From: Pyrenophora tritici-repentis | Taxonomy: Eukaryota; Ascomycota; Dothideomycetes; Pleosporales; Pleosporaceae | Direction: 5' to 3' | Length of the DNA stretch: 64,000 nucleotides | Assembly: GCF_003171515.1 (NCBI RefSeq) | Contig: NC_089393.1 | Span: 2,542,001 to 2,606,000 of the forward strand | In this document: positions 1-9,494 of the stretch, piece by piece | Position numbering within the stretch: the first letter of the stretch is position 1 | Layout of the letters: each line of letters begins with the position of its first letter | The notes under the pieces: generated by a model | Database searches by the model: none | The model's input: the letters and a program-made list of their open reading frames with translations, nothing else | Told to the model about the DNA's origin: nothing | Position numbers and translations under genes: made by a program

Positions 1-74
1 GAGTCTTCGGAGAGGCGCAAAAGTCGTGCTGCTTTTTCCAATTCCTCAAATTGGTTCCTGATACGCTCCTCCAT
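1..74 (-). CDS. Partial gene cut by the left edge (N-terminal 24 codons)
   Basis: On the minus strand an ATG at 74 opens a frame that stays open to base 1. It reads M-E-E-R-I-R-N-Q-F-E-E-L-E-K-A-A-R-L-L-R and then L-S-E-D. The pattern of charged and leucine residues suggests an amphipathic helix or coiled coil. Only 24 codons are visible, so no family can be named. It could also be an internal exon start or chance. The frame is unrelated to the neighbouring gene at 782-1384. Confidence 0.35.
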   Translation of the reverse strand, partial: MEERIRNQFEELEKAARLLRLSED

Positions 75-781
75 TCCCGCGGTTGTGGGGCAAGTTGATG
101 AAGTAGGGGAGTGAGAGGTAACGGAGGTGAAATGTATGAGACTGCGCGTGAGAGCAGTAGATATATCAACTGGTGGTTATTCTAACCGAGAACGTTCATG
201 AACGCGCTTACACTGACGAATGAAACGCTAACTCTTTTGGGTATCTGTAGAGTCCAGTATCGCACTAGTGGTGAAACTCTGGAACTATACGTTCTGAATC
301 ACTCTAGAACATGCAAGTCACTGAAATCACCTCAGCAACAGCCAGATATCACAGAACCTACACAAGAGTTTTCCAAAACACCCTCTTCTTCTCCCTCGTC
401 AAGGTCGCGCTGCTCACGCAGGCCGTGATCTTCGCCATCGCGCTTGTCAAGCAAGAGGTGCATGGTGGCCAACGCCGGCACCGGTCGACGGGAGGGTAAT
501 GTGGCGCTGTTGTGCCGTTGTCAGACGATAAGGAGACAATTCGTTGGGTTGCGGAGGAGGCGTAAGAGTTGTTGTGACATTTGATCCGACATCGTTTTGT
601 TCGACTCGCGTTCCGCCTTCCGTCTGCCATCTTTTCTTCTTTGTTGTAGTTCCTACCACATACATGGCTTCTGCAATTGAATGTTCTTTTAGTAACCTGT
701 ATCTCTATTTGTCTCTGCGTGACATACAAGTTTGAGAGGCCTTTGTTTAACAGAGTATCCCACTCCATTGCCTTCCCACGC
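75..781. other. Intergenic, no gene seen
   Basis: Short open frames exist on both strands (up to 136 codons), but none shows domain content, a convincing start or splice-linked continuation. It probably holds the promoter of the left-edge gene and the 3' end region of the gene at 782-1384. Confidence 0.5.
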
Positions 782-1384
782 TCAACGTCCTTGTTTTCTT
801 GGATCTGGCGCGTAAATCTTTGTCCCTTGAGGCAACTTCCTCCTCCGCTCCTCCGTCCCTGTCATACTAACATCCTGCATGCCCGTCGTCAAACTCGACA
901 CCAAACCAGATGATCGGCGCCTTACCAACCCCTTCTCATTCCCTATAGTCGTACTATCCTGCCTCACCAGACCACGGACCCTCGTCTCACCACCCCGAGT
1001 CGGCGCGTGCGATCCCTCCGGTACATCTAAGCCCTCGTACCTCTTCCGCAACTCCACAAGGCTCAACTCCATTTGTCCGATGATTTGCTTTTCTTCGTGC
1101 ATCACTTCGCAGAGTTCTTCCCATACGCTTTGTATTTCGGGGGAAAGCGGTGTGCGCTGGGATGGTGGCGGTGCCGGAAATAGAGGTAAGAACTCTGGTT
1201 GTGGGTGTAGGAAGACTTCGGGTGAGGGGGGTCCTTCCACATGCGTGTAGAGGCCGATGCCGGTAACGTAGGGGGTTGTGCCAGGTGGGACGTGGCGCTT
1301 GAAGGCGTTTATGAGGTCGCCGTTCATGCGGTGTTTGCGGACGGCGGCTACATCGGGTGGGATGGTGTTGTTGGAGGATGTCAT
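782..1384 (-). CDS. Hypothetical protein, 200 aa
   Basis: I do not recognise a family. The open frame runs further upstream, but its first codon there is GTG and the upstream part looks like 5' leader. The ATG at 1384 (MTSSNNTIPPDV...) is the likely start. The protein has a proline-rich middle around residues 75-100 and then a charged, probably helical stretch (about 105-140). The C-terminus is basic and serine-rich, with RRRSSG near 160 and RRRK near 185. There is no signal peptide or membrane segment. The composition is that of a cytoplasmic or nuclear orphan with partly disordered ends. The neighbouring SDR gene points away from it. Confidence 0.6.
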   Translation of the reverse strand: MTSSNNTIPPDVAAVRKHRMNGDLINAFKRHVPPGTTPYVTGIGLYTHVEGPPSPEVFLHPQPEFLPLFPAPPPSQRTPLSPEIQSVWEELCEVMHEEKQIIGQMELSLVELRKRYEGLDVPEGSHAPTRGGETRVRGLVRQDSTTIGNEKGLVRRRSSGLVSSLTTGMQDVSMTGTEERRRKLPQGTKIYAPDPRKQGR

Positions 1385-2123
1385 TTTGACTGTGTGGGAA
1401 GTGTGTGTTCTGGTGTGGGTTAGTCTTTGTGGTTGCGTGTGATAAGTCACGGATCGAAAATGTGAAAGAGTGAGAATTGCATAAATTGCAGTGAAAAAGT
1501 AGATAATCAGAAGACGACAACCAAAAGGGAAACCCCGATCATACTGGCCTCTCCTCTTGCCAATAGTGCTCATGCTCACCTGTGTGCTGCTCCTTCGCAG
1601 AGAACTTTGTCATGCACTTCTCACATATTCAATGCTACAGAAAACGTACTTTCTGAATAGGAATGCGCAAAGTGATGACCTTGCAGTTCCAATCCTCAAT
1701 TTCAGTGTGCGCCTACAAACAACGTGTCGTAGTAACAGCTGTCGCGCGTGTCGTATCGATAAGCTCCACTACTAACTATCCCCAATCGGCACTAGCTCCT
1801 ATCATCCCCGCTACCTACTAATCCGCCATATCCAGACCACCACCATCCATCATCAACGCGTCATGTCTAAATACACAACATGTCGATCCGGTCTCGCTCC
1901 CGATCGAACTCCACAGTCTCAGGAACGCCGCTTTCTGGGACGGGAACCCTAAAAGTGCTGACATCAAGGTAAAATGGCATTGGCTGCTTTGTCCAAAAAG
2001 CAAACGTCACTGTGGACATGTGGTTGCATATCCATCGTACCCCCATGACCTTGGATCTGAGTAATCGGTAGCTACTTCTGCTTCTGTACAGTGACATAGG
2101 CCAATTAGTTGTTAGGTCCAGAT
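1385..2123. other. Divergent promoter region
   Basis: This 739-bp gap separates two divergently transcribed genes and should hold both promoters. I see no repeat, RNA gene or convincing ORF. A long open frame overlaps its left part on the minus strand, but it lacks an ATG start upstream of 1384. Confidence 0.5.
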
Positions 2124-3344
2124 ATGCAGTCTTTACGGTTATTTAGGTGTGCGAGTTCCCTTCGTTCTTGTTGCTTTGTTAACGCTTCTTGTCTCCGTCT
2201 GTCTCAATCTTCATTATCATCTCTACGAAGTTACTCCTCCTCCCCTGACAAGACAAACACCGACCGCCTCAAAGGCCCCGTCTCAACCCCCTCCTCTTCA
2301 ACCATGCAAACAGTCAAGAACACAATCGCCGAAAACCTCGGCAAAATCGTTTCAAACGCTCATGACCTCGCCCCAGCAGACCAGCGATTTTCTCTCGAAG
2401 AAACCCCTGACCTAACGGGCAAAGTAGCCGTCGTAACAGGTGGCTCCGAGGGCATTGGCTACGGATGCACGCACACCCTCCTCTCCCACAATGTCTCCAA
2501 ACTCTTCATCCTCTCCCTCTCCTCCGACATCGCCACTTCAGCCATCGACGCGATAAAATCTGAAATGGGCGAGGAAAAAGCCTCGCGCGTAAAATGGATC
2601 CACTGCGACATCTCCGACTGGGCCGCCGTTGCAAAAACAGCGTCTGAAATCGCGAGCAAAACAGACCGCCTCGACATCCTCATCAACAACGCCGCCCGAG
2701 GCATAATGACATACCAACTCGCCTCCAACGGCGTAGACCTGCACATGGCGCTCAACCACATGGGCCACGTAGTTCTAACATCGCACCTCCTGCCCCTCTT
2801 GAAGAAGACCTCTGAAAAAGGAGACAAAGTCCGCATCGTGCAACTCGGTTCAAACGCGCATGAAAACGCGCCCAAAGACACAAAATTCGCTTCCCTAGAG
2901 GAATTGAACCAGGATCTAGGTCCCATGGCACAATACGGTCGTACCAAACTCGCAACTATCCTCTACGCTAAATACCTAGCCCGCCACCTCTCGTCCTCGC
3001 ACCCGAATATCCTGAGCAATGCGACACATCCCGGTTTCGTCGAGACGCGACAAAGCGTCGATTTGATCCACGAGGCGTATCCGCTCGGGGGTTATGCGAT
3101 GAGTGTGGGTATGGCGCCGTTTAAGAAGACGCAGTTTGAAGGCGCTGTTAGCACGGTTTTCGCGGCGACCAAGACGGAGGGGAGTGGGCAGTATATTTGT
3201 CCGCCGGCGATTGTGGAGAAGGGGAGTGAGCTTGCGAATGATGAGAAGCTGGGTGAGCAGTTGATGGAGTTGACGACGAGGATTGTGAGGGAGAAGACGA
3301 AGAGTGAGAGTGAGGCTAAGGGGTGTCCATTTAAGACTTATTAG
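2124..3344 (+). CDS. Short-chain dehydrogenase/reductase with probable mitochondrial presequence
   Basis: A classical-type SDR of 406 aa counted from the ATG at 2124; the frame extends 15 nt upstream, but only to a TTG. Residues 1-45 are rich in Arg, Ser and Leu with few acids, as in a mitochondrial targeting peptide. The Rossmann fold begins with the NAD(P)-binding TGGSEGIG near residues 105-112. NNA follows at about 188-190, the catalytic Ser near 243 and the Y-x3-K pair (YGRTK) at about 271-275. This order is that of the retinol dehydrogenase/WWOX-like group, which reduces or oxidises carbonyls or alcohols with NADP(H) or NAD(H). The substrate cannot be read from sequence. The C-terminal CPFKTY is unremarkable. 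No intron is needed. Confidence 0.88.
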   Translation: MQSLRLFRCASSLRSCCFVNASCLRLSQSSLSSLRSYSSSPDKTNTDRLKGPVSTPSSSTMQTVKNTIAENLGKIVSNAHDLAPADQRFSLEETPDLTGKVAVVTGGSEGIGYGCTHTLLSHNVSKLFILSLSSDIATSAIDAIKSEMGEEKASRVKWIHCDISDWAAVAKTASEIASKTDRLDILINNAARGIMTYQLASNGVDLHMALNHMGHVVLTSHLLPLLKKTSEKGDKVRIVQLGSNAHENAPKDTKFASLEELNQDLGPMAQYGRTKLATILYAKYLARHLSSSHPNILSNATHPGFVETRQSVDLIHEAYPLGGYAMSVGMAPFKKTQFEGAVSTVFAATKTEGSGQYICPPAIVEKGSELANDEKLGEQLMELTTRIVREKTKSESEAKGCPFKTY

Positions 3345-3440
3345 GTAGAATAGATGGTGTAGACTTGATTTGATCATAGAGTAGTATCGGTTCGATTTTG
3401 GGTTCAACCACTACCTCCTTGATACAATGAGAAGAAGAAG

Positions 3441-3446
3441 AATAAA
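3441..3446 (+). terminator. Canonical poly(A) signal for the SDR gene
   Basis: An AATAAA hexamer lies about 97 nt after the SDR stop codon in a purine-rich stretch, in the right place for 3' end formation. The opposing gene (GCP2) ends at 3620, so the two genes converge here. Confidence 0.45.
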
Positions 3447-3619
3447 AAACTTTACTGAGTCATAATTCATGTCATTCCGAAAAAATGACTATGGTATCGC
3501 TCAAACAGCGCCTTACAGAACCATCAAACCCCCAAATACTAGACCAACCAAACACACAAAGTTAAAAAAAGGCCTCCCAACCTCCACCACCTCTTCACTA
3601 CTACCCCCAAATCACAGTC

Positions 3620-6452
3620 CTAAACAACACCCTCCATACCCATGGGCACCTGAAACCCACTCAACCCCTCGCCCGCACTCGTCAACCTCGCACACAAACT
3701 CAAGAAAACCACAGTCTCAGTCGCCGCCAAATAATTCAACGTATCCAGCAAAATCTTAAGATGCCGTGTAAAGTTCTCCTCGTACTTGGCCAGCATGTCA
3801 AACATTTTGTCTACGCGCTGGGGGTCGTAGACAAAGTGCGTGGTGGGGCGGTGGGTTGCTGATAGGAGGGCTGGGACGGGGGCTGATGGTTTCGAGGAGG
3901 AGGATTTGGAGGGGGGTGGAGGGGCGAAGGAGGCGTTTACTTGGGCGACGAGGTCTGGATCGCCGGTTACGAGGTAGCGGGAGAGAGAGTAGGTGAAGGA
4001 GGCGAACATGCTGCATGTTGACATTATTTTGTTGTTGATCTAGGTAGGTGTTAGTGTGGGGAGTGGGTGGATGAGTGTTGCGGGGACTTACTCGGAGCAG
4101 CTTACTGTTAGTAAGCATGCACTCTTTCAAACAAGTAGCAAGAAAGTCAACGTGGTCTTGCATTAGTTCGTCCACTGTTCGCTTCACTTGGGGAGCGGTG
4201 CCTTCTTCCTCTGCCGTCTTTGCTCGGCCTTTTGTGTCTTGCTTCTCCTCACTTATGCGCGACATCAATGATGTCCAATTGGGCTCAATGACTTCCGAGG
4301 TGCAGTAGTATGTGAGTTGTTGTACGAAGACGAGCATACGGGCGCGAAGTGTCCAGGCTCGGCGTTTCCACTGTTCGATACGCGGGTTCTTTGAGCGATG
4401 TTTCCAGGCTGCGTTCTTGCCTTGTTCGCCCCAGCACTTTGCGAGATCGGTCTCGAGGTGTTTCAGGCTGAGTAGGTATCGGAATAACAGCTGATATCGG
4501 GTGAGTGTGACTCTGCTGACTACGAGTGACAGCGGGAACGGCATCGCATAGTCGAAAACTAGCGCTTGGTAACCGGTAATGTTAGTATCGTCGGTAATGG
4601 GCGCTGAGTTTGCGGGGGTGTATGTGGATAGACCAGCAGTCGCGGCATCTTGATCAAGACCCTGGACATTGACAATCTTCATGAGCCAATTCGTAAGTCC
4701 AGTGTCATTGATTTGAACCTTGATATCCTCCTTGTATGGATCTTCTACAGCGACTGATCCAGCGTGACGAGTGGCGAGATCGAGCAGAGATTGCAGCTTG
4801 CCGACATTAACGTGCTTCGCTGGCTTCTTAAGCTCGAGCTCGCTCATTTCGAGGAAGTATGTGAAAAAATCGGATCGATCGAGGAAGAAGTAGTGCTTTA
4901 GCGAGCGTAACCGAGCGGGTAGTTGGTGTGTTGTCAGTAGCAGGTTGAGGAGCGAGGAGTTTGCGTAGGCGTATGAGGCATTGACATTGTCCAAGAAGCG
5001 TGGGTCATCGAAGCTTGTTGGCGCATCCTGCACAACTTTGCTAACGTCGACGCCGCCGCACTCGCGAACCACGTTAAGGTATTTCCCCGCTAAAAGGACT
5101 TTGTCTTTGACTGCTTCGAGCTGTGGTGGTACAAGCGCATCGCGTATGGTATATCTCTTCTCCCAGTACTCATCAGTATAGTCTTGGTCTAACCGTTCGC
5201 GCTTGATACTCCTTTGCTCTTTAATGAGGAACTCGGAATGTGGGTCCTTTATTCCTCCGTGATGTAGCCACTCGTTCAACATAGCCATGTACGGTCTGCT
5301 AGCTTCTCGGAGTAACGTGGTCAGTAATGTCCGCGCTGCAGGATCGCCTGACATTGACGATAGTCGCTTGGTGATGAGTCCCAGCACGCTGCCACCCTTG
5401 CATAGCTTCTTGGTTGTGTTTCCACCCTCCCGCAGCGATTCCAGAATGTTTTCGAAGTCGTTGCTGTCGTCGTCGGCGGAATCCTCATCTTTCTCATCCT
5501 CCAAGATGCCGTTCGCCTTCAGCAGTTCAATCCCTGTCGTATAGAGCTGGAAAAGCATATGACTCGTTTGTTTGGTGTGTAGGTTCAGTACGTGGAGGGT
5601 AAAGGAGTCGTTTGTCAGCAGCTGGTGCTCGAGTTGGGCAACAAGTGTAAGGTAATCCTTTAGTAACCGGCGTACCGCAGCGCACAAAGAATGGTTCACC
5701 GCACCGTACTCTTCCCTGCTCAGAACCTCAACACAGGTCTCTATAGCTATGTAGTGTGTGGCCGTCTTCAGCATCGATTTGGTCAGGTCTCTCAGACTAG
5801 GATCCAAGCCTGGCATCAGCCGAAACTGTGGCCCGACCAAGCGCTCTTTCTCTTCATGTGGATTGTAAACATCGCTGAATCGAATGTACTGTCCCTCAAA
5901 GCCCATAAACACGAACAAGAGATCCTCCAATATGGCCCTCTCCTGGGCCTCTAATGACAGTTGTGCGAGTGGTGTAGGTTGCAGCGACACGGGAGCAGTA
6001 GAGGCTAGAGGAGGAATAGAGATGCGGGTAGCGAGTGGGGCGGTCGTGTGTGGTATTAGAGAGGCTTGGGGCTCCCATGGCGGCTGGGGTTCCTGCTCCG
6101 ACTTTTGCGAGGCGGCGCTCCGAGACGGTCTCTCAATGTCTCGCGCTTGTTTCTCGGCGCGGGTTCGAGCATTCCGACTCTCACTCGAATGCTTCAACGG
6201 ACTCCTCGTGCGCCGTGTCTCCGTCTCGCGCTCCCGCACCTCTTTCTTCTCAGTGCGCCGCTCACCTGAGCCGGCTTGAGGTGCGCGCATAGAGGCCGAC
6301 TTTGTCCTCGCATGCGGTGCTGTTGTGGTGCTGCGACGGTCGATTTCCTCGCCAGAAGCGACGCGGGGTCGCGAAGTCGTGTGGTTGGCATTGACAGAGC
6401 GGCGATCAGCTGTGGACAGCGACTTCATTGGCGGCACGGTACGGGAGGACAT
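3620..6452 (-). CDS. GCP2: Gamma-tubulin complex component 2 (Spc97/Alp4 family)
   Basis: Two exons, complement(4092..6452) and complement(3620..4039), joined across a 52-nt intron with GTAAGT donor and CTAG acceptor, give 926 aa. Reading through the intron would give a spurious Pro/Arg-rich tail and lose the real C-terminus. Residues 1-145 are a basic, Ser/Arg-rich disordered leader. The GCP core starts near 172 with ILEDLLFVFMGFEGQYI, the family's typical opening. It continues with EYGAVNHSLCAA, LKDYLTLVAQLEHQ, SEFLIKEQ and the stretch around KYLNVVRECGG, all hallmarks of GCP2 rather than GCP3. The C-terminal GCP domain carries DRSDFF and FDYAMPFPLSLV and ends after YLVTGDPDL. It acts at spindle pole bodies and microtubule-organising centres, binding gamma-tubulin to seed microtubules. 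Confidence 0.93.
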
Positions 6453-7433
6453 GTTGGCGAGGAAGGCACTCCATGGAGCCCGAGCACGTAGTTGTTGATA
6501 GTCGTTGCGCTGGGCCCATGTTTGGGCTGCAGTAGCCGTGTTGATCGGGGTCCCGCTTTCCTACGCGTCAATTCACGCTAGCCATAACCGATTCCATGAC
6601 GCAGGCAGCCGGTTGAACCACCACTACACTGGGTTTTGGTATCGCGCAAGTTGGTCATCACGGTGGTGGCGGGTGACATACCAGTATGTCAGGTATTTCA
6701 CGTCACCCGGATGACTACACTCTTTTCACTGCTTCAGCTTTCCTTGCAGTTCATCCTCACCACTCAACGTATCTGGCGTATACAGTGGCATTTTTACACC
6801 AGCATGTAAAGTATTTCATGTCACCCAGGTGGCTAAACTCTTTCTACTGTATCAGCTTCCCTTGCAAATCTTCCTCACTACTCATACTTCTACTCAGCGT
6901 ATCTGGCGTATATAGTGGCTGTTATACACTAGTATGTTAAGTATTTCATGCCACCCGGGCGACTACATTCTTTCCGTTGTATCAACTTTCCTTGCAAATC
7001 CTCCTGAATATATGTATTTCATGTGAAGTTTCCGCGAGTTGAAAAAGAGAAAGCTATAGATAGAGATCGATACAGGTTGACACCCTCCATGTCATATGCG
7101 AAATGCGGTAAAAGACGAGTTTTTTAGAGCTCGAGCTGCTAAGCCTGAGTTCTGGTCTACGATAAAGGTTTGGTACCAAAACAACACACACACACAACTA
7201 AACACCAATAGGCGCGAGCCCATTGGGAGCGACCCATGGGTCGCGAGGGCACTGAAAGCACCGCAATATATGTATACAATGAGTCAACTTACATACACTG
7301 TCGATACTACATCAAAGAACTGAGATGACATGGTAAGGAGCTTGATATGTGCCAGAACACGTTCACTGGATTTCTACTATACATTGTCCTGTCTACCACA
7401 CCAATGTATCCATCAGCGTCTCGTATGCACTAT
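6453..7433. other. Intergenic region dominated by MITE-derived repeats
   Basis: The left part should hold the GCP2 promoter. From about 6664 to 7000 it is occupied by repeated MITE ends (separate entry). The rest is AT-rich and includes a short CA tract near 7185-7196. No gene is supported. Confidence 0.55.
6664..7000 (-). mobile_element. Serial, degenerate copies of a small MITE (family shared with 26535, 36166 and 40217)
   Basis: The string GTATTTCA(T/C)G(T/C)CACCC recurs at about 6693, 6811 and 6941, spaced 118 and 130 bp apart. Each is followed by similar sequence (GACTACACTCTTT..., CTTTCCTTGCA...) and preceded by CGTATCTGGCGTATA. Read on the minus strand, this is the terminal repeat and internal TA-GGCGCCA region of the MITEs elsewhere in the window. 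At 6668-6710 two ends face each other (GCGGGTGACATACC ... GGTATTTCACGTCACCCG). No transposase is present. Confidence 0.65.
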
Positions 7434-8291
7434 CTAGCGGAAGTGAGTTCCAATCTTGAAGCTGCCATCTTGCTCATAAGCCCACCCAACATGCCCACCC
7501 CCATCCTCTGTATCCTCCACATCCTCCTTCACACCCCCACGCAGGACACCCTTTCCGTTCTTGTCGTCGCCAACATCCACTCCCTCTTGCTCCATATTCT
7601 TCGCCCACTTGGCTGTAGCAGCCACAATATCTGCATTGACTGCTTCCAGCACCTCGGACTCGTCACCCTCGCAGCGCGCATTCCCCTCAGCCTGTACGAG
7701 CTCAACAGCCTCCAAATGCCGGCCTTGGCTCTTGAAGCTCAGTGCCCGCAGTTTGTCCGTGAATGACCTGCCCCAATCGAGAGGATGGAGGAGGGGGCGG
7801 CGGCTGCGGCGATCATAGCTACCCTCTTCCTGACGCGGTGTGATTTCGGGCGAGAAGATGTCGTCGGCATCCTGTAGCTCCCAATTTTGGATGATATGGG
7901 AGATGTTGTGGGTAGTCTTGCGCGCCGCACCGGAGCCGGCCTTGGAGCCGTGAACGTGCGAAAAGGTGGGCTCGACGGTGTAGATGATGTTGGGGTTCAT
8001 CTCGTCGTAGTGAAGGCGCGCTCTTCGATTGCGCACCGAGTCGTAGATGATGCACTGGTTGCCGTCGAGGTTGTTGTCGAGCTCGGAGCTCAAGACGATC
8101 TGCAAAGCCTCGTAGATGGCTTTTTCGTCCATGCTACGTTCAATGTAGGCTTCAAAGTGCCTTCCATGCATCTGCAGAATGATGATTTTGTGGTCTTCTA
8201 TGTCGTTGATGTGCTCGAGGTATTTGCTTTGATAGAAGAGTGTGATGGTAAGAGAATGAAGTGACGAGGCGTTGGAAAGATATACAGGCAT
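7434..8291 (-). CDS. Hypothetical protein, 285 aa
   Basis: A single open frame; the first ATG is at 8291 (MPVYLSNASS...). The frame continues six codons upstream to a GTG, so an upstream exon is possible. No family is recognised. The N-terminal ~110 residues look folded (alternating hydrophobic strands, e.g. HKIIILQMHGRHFEAYIE and NQCIIYDSVRNRRARLHY). The middle is polar. The C-terminal ~70 residues are acidic and glycine-rich (GVDVGDDKNGKG, EDVEDTEDGGG). A helical charged stretch around 190-225 could be a coiled coil. No membrane segment or signal peptide is seen. Codon use is like that of the neighbours, which argues for a real gene. Confidence 0.6.
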   Translation of the reverse strand: MPVYLSNASSLHSLTITLFYQSKYLEHINDIEDHKIIILQMHGRHFEAYIERSMDEKAIYEALQIVLSSELDNNLDGNQCIIYDSVRNRRARLHYDEMNPNIIYTVEPTFSHVHGSKAGSGAARKTTHNISHIIQNWELQDADDIFSPEITPRQEEGSYDRRSRRPLLHPLDWGRSFTDKLRALSFKSQGRHLEAVELVQAEGNARCEGDESEVLEAVNADIVAATAKWAKNMEQEGVDVGDDKNGKGVLRGGVKEDVEDTEDGGGHVGWAYEQDGSFKIGTHFR

Positions 8292-8448
8292 TTCGTTGGC
8301 AGCCGACACAGCAAACGCTCAATTGCGCTTCACCGTCAATTTCACCGCCAGTAACATGTCTCTCACCTGAACCTACAATGTAGGAGTGCAGGCCAATCAA
8401 CCGTGACGTTGAAGTTGTCAAACAGCCGGTGTTTACCTTCTTCACAAA

Positions 8449-8662
8449 ACAACGGTATTCACCTTTCAACACATAACTCGACTATATCTACTCCAATATT
8501 CAACTTTCTTTATACTACCCAGCAGCAGCCAAACACACCTAAAAACATCGGTCCGGTTATCAGCATACGAGTTGGGGGTGAGTAGTAGGCGACCACATCT
8601 TTTTGTAGTAGGTGACCCATTCTTTTTGCCCTCGTTCGAAACTCTGTAGGTTCAGTCTTTTT
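8449..8662. repeat. Direct repeat, copy A
   Basis: This copy shares with copy B (8739-8970) the blocks ATATCTACTC, TATTCAACTTTCT, CCAGCAGCAGCCAAA, GGTTATC, GTAGTAGGCGACC and GTTCGA, in the same order with diverged spacers. The preserved order over more than 200 bp shows an old duplication or two insertions of one dispersed element. Confidence 0.6.
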
Positions 8663-8738
8663 TGCCTCACTTAAGTAAGTCACTGCGCGCTTCTCGCTGT
8701 TTACTTTGTTTACGTCTCGCTTACCGTTGCCACCAGAC

Positions 8739-8970
8739 AACACGGTATTTACCTCTCAGCAAATGCCCACAACACAATGTATTCACTTTTGACATTTAGG
8801 CCATGTATATCTACTCTAGTATTCAACTTTCTCCGTACTAACCAGCAGCAGCCAAAGACAATGCTTAATCCCGCTACTCGGTTATCCGAGTGAGATTGGT
8901 AGTGGGTAGTAGGCGACCCATTCTTTTTTTGCAAGTTTTTGCCCCACGTTCGATTCTGGGTTGAGTCAGG
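8739..8970. repeat. Direct repeat, copy B
   Basis: Counterpart of copy A. It ends in GGCGACCCATTCTTTTTTTG and GTTCGATTC. The latter resembles an RNA polymerase III B box, but no good tRNA fold or A box was found, so a SINE origin is only a guess. Confidence 0.6.
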
Positions 8971-9494
8971 GTGACTCCACGTATTTTTGCGTTTTTGGAG
9001 TTGGGGCTACTCTGTGTGGACAAGGGCGTGTACGCTGGCATTGACGAGCTGGTTGTGGGCAGTGGCATGTGGGAGTCTTGACACGCTGAAAGGATGGGCA
9101 GGCATGCTCTAGTATTCCGACTGCAACATCATCTATCACCCTCTTCTCTTGCAGCATCTCACTCACAATCTTGAACGTGTACATACCCCAGCCGCATATA
9201 CACTCCACACTCGTCCCACAACTACAAATCTGTATACACCAAAGCAAACACACAGTAACATACCAATAATTCAATATAAACAGCGCTTCCATAGCTACAA
9301 ATACAGCCGGCGCTCAGATAATACATAATCATACTCTATGTACAGCTTCCCATGTCGACACCACCATACAAACGCCGACTCGTACAAGCATATCCCCTTT
9401 CTATCAAGACAACACCCTCTTCATTAAATAATACCGCATTTAACCATCGCCCATCTATCCTAGGATTTTGCAACAAAATAGCATTTCATCTGGT

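Larger units (their letters stand above)
8292..9494. other. Intergenic region with a diverged direct repeat
   Basis: It contains the promoter of the gene at 7434-8291 and the 3' flank of the Zn2Cys6 gene. The central part is a pair of related ~215-230 bp segments (separate entries). No coding content is convincing on either strand. Confidence 0.5.

Noticed and set aside
987..1520. 177-codon minus-strand ORF
   Set aside because: It overlaps the gene at 782-1384 in another frame, lacks an ATG that fits and is His/Thr/Arg-biased.
3469..3759. 96-codon plus-strand ORF rich in Pro, Thr and Ser
   Set aside because: It overlaps the GCP2 last exon antisense and the shared 3' flank; low complexity only.
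8940..8970. tRNA-like B box (GTTCGATTC)
   Set aside because: No matching A box or cloverleaf arms at the proper distance; kept only as a remark on the repeat.
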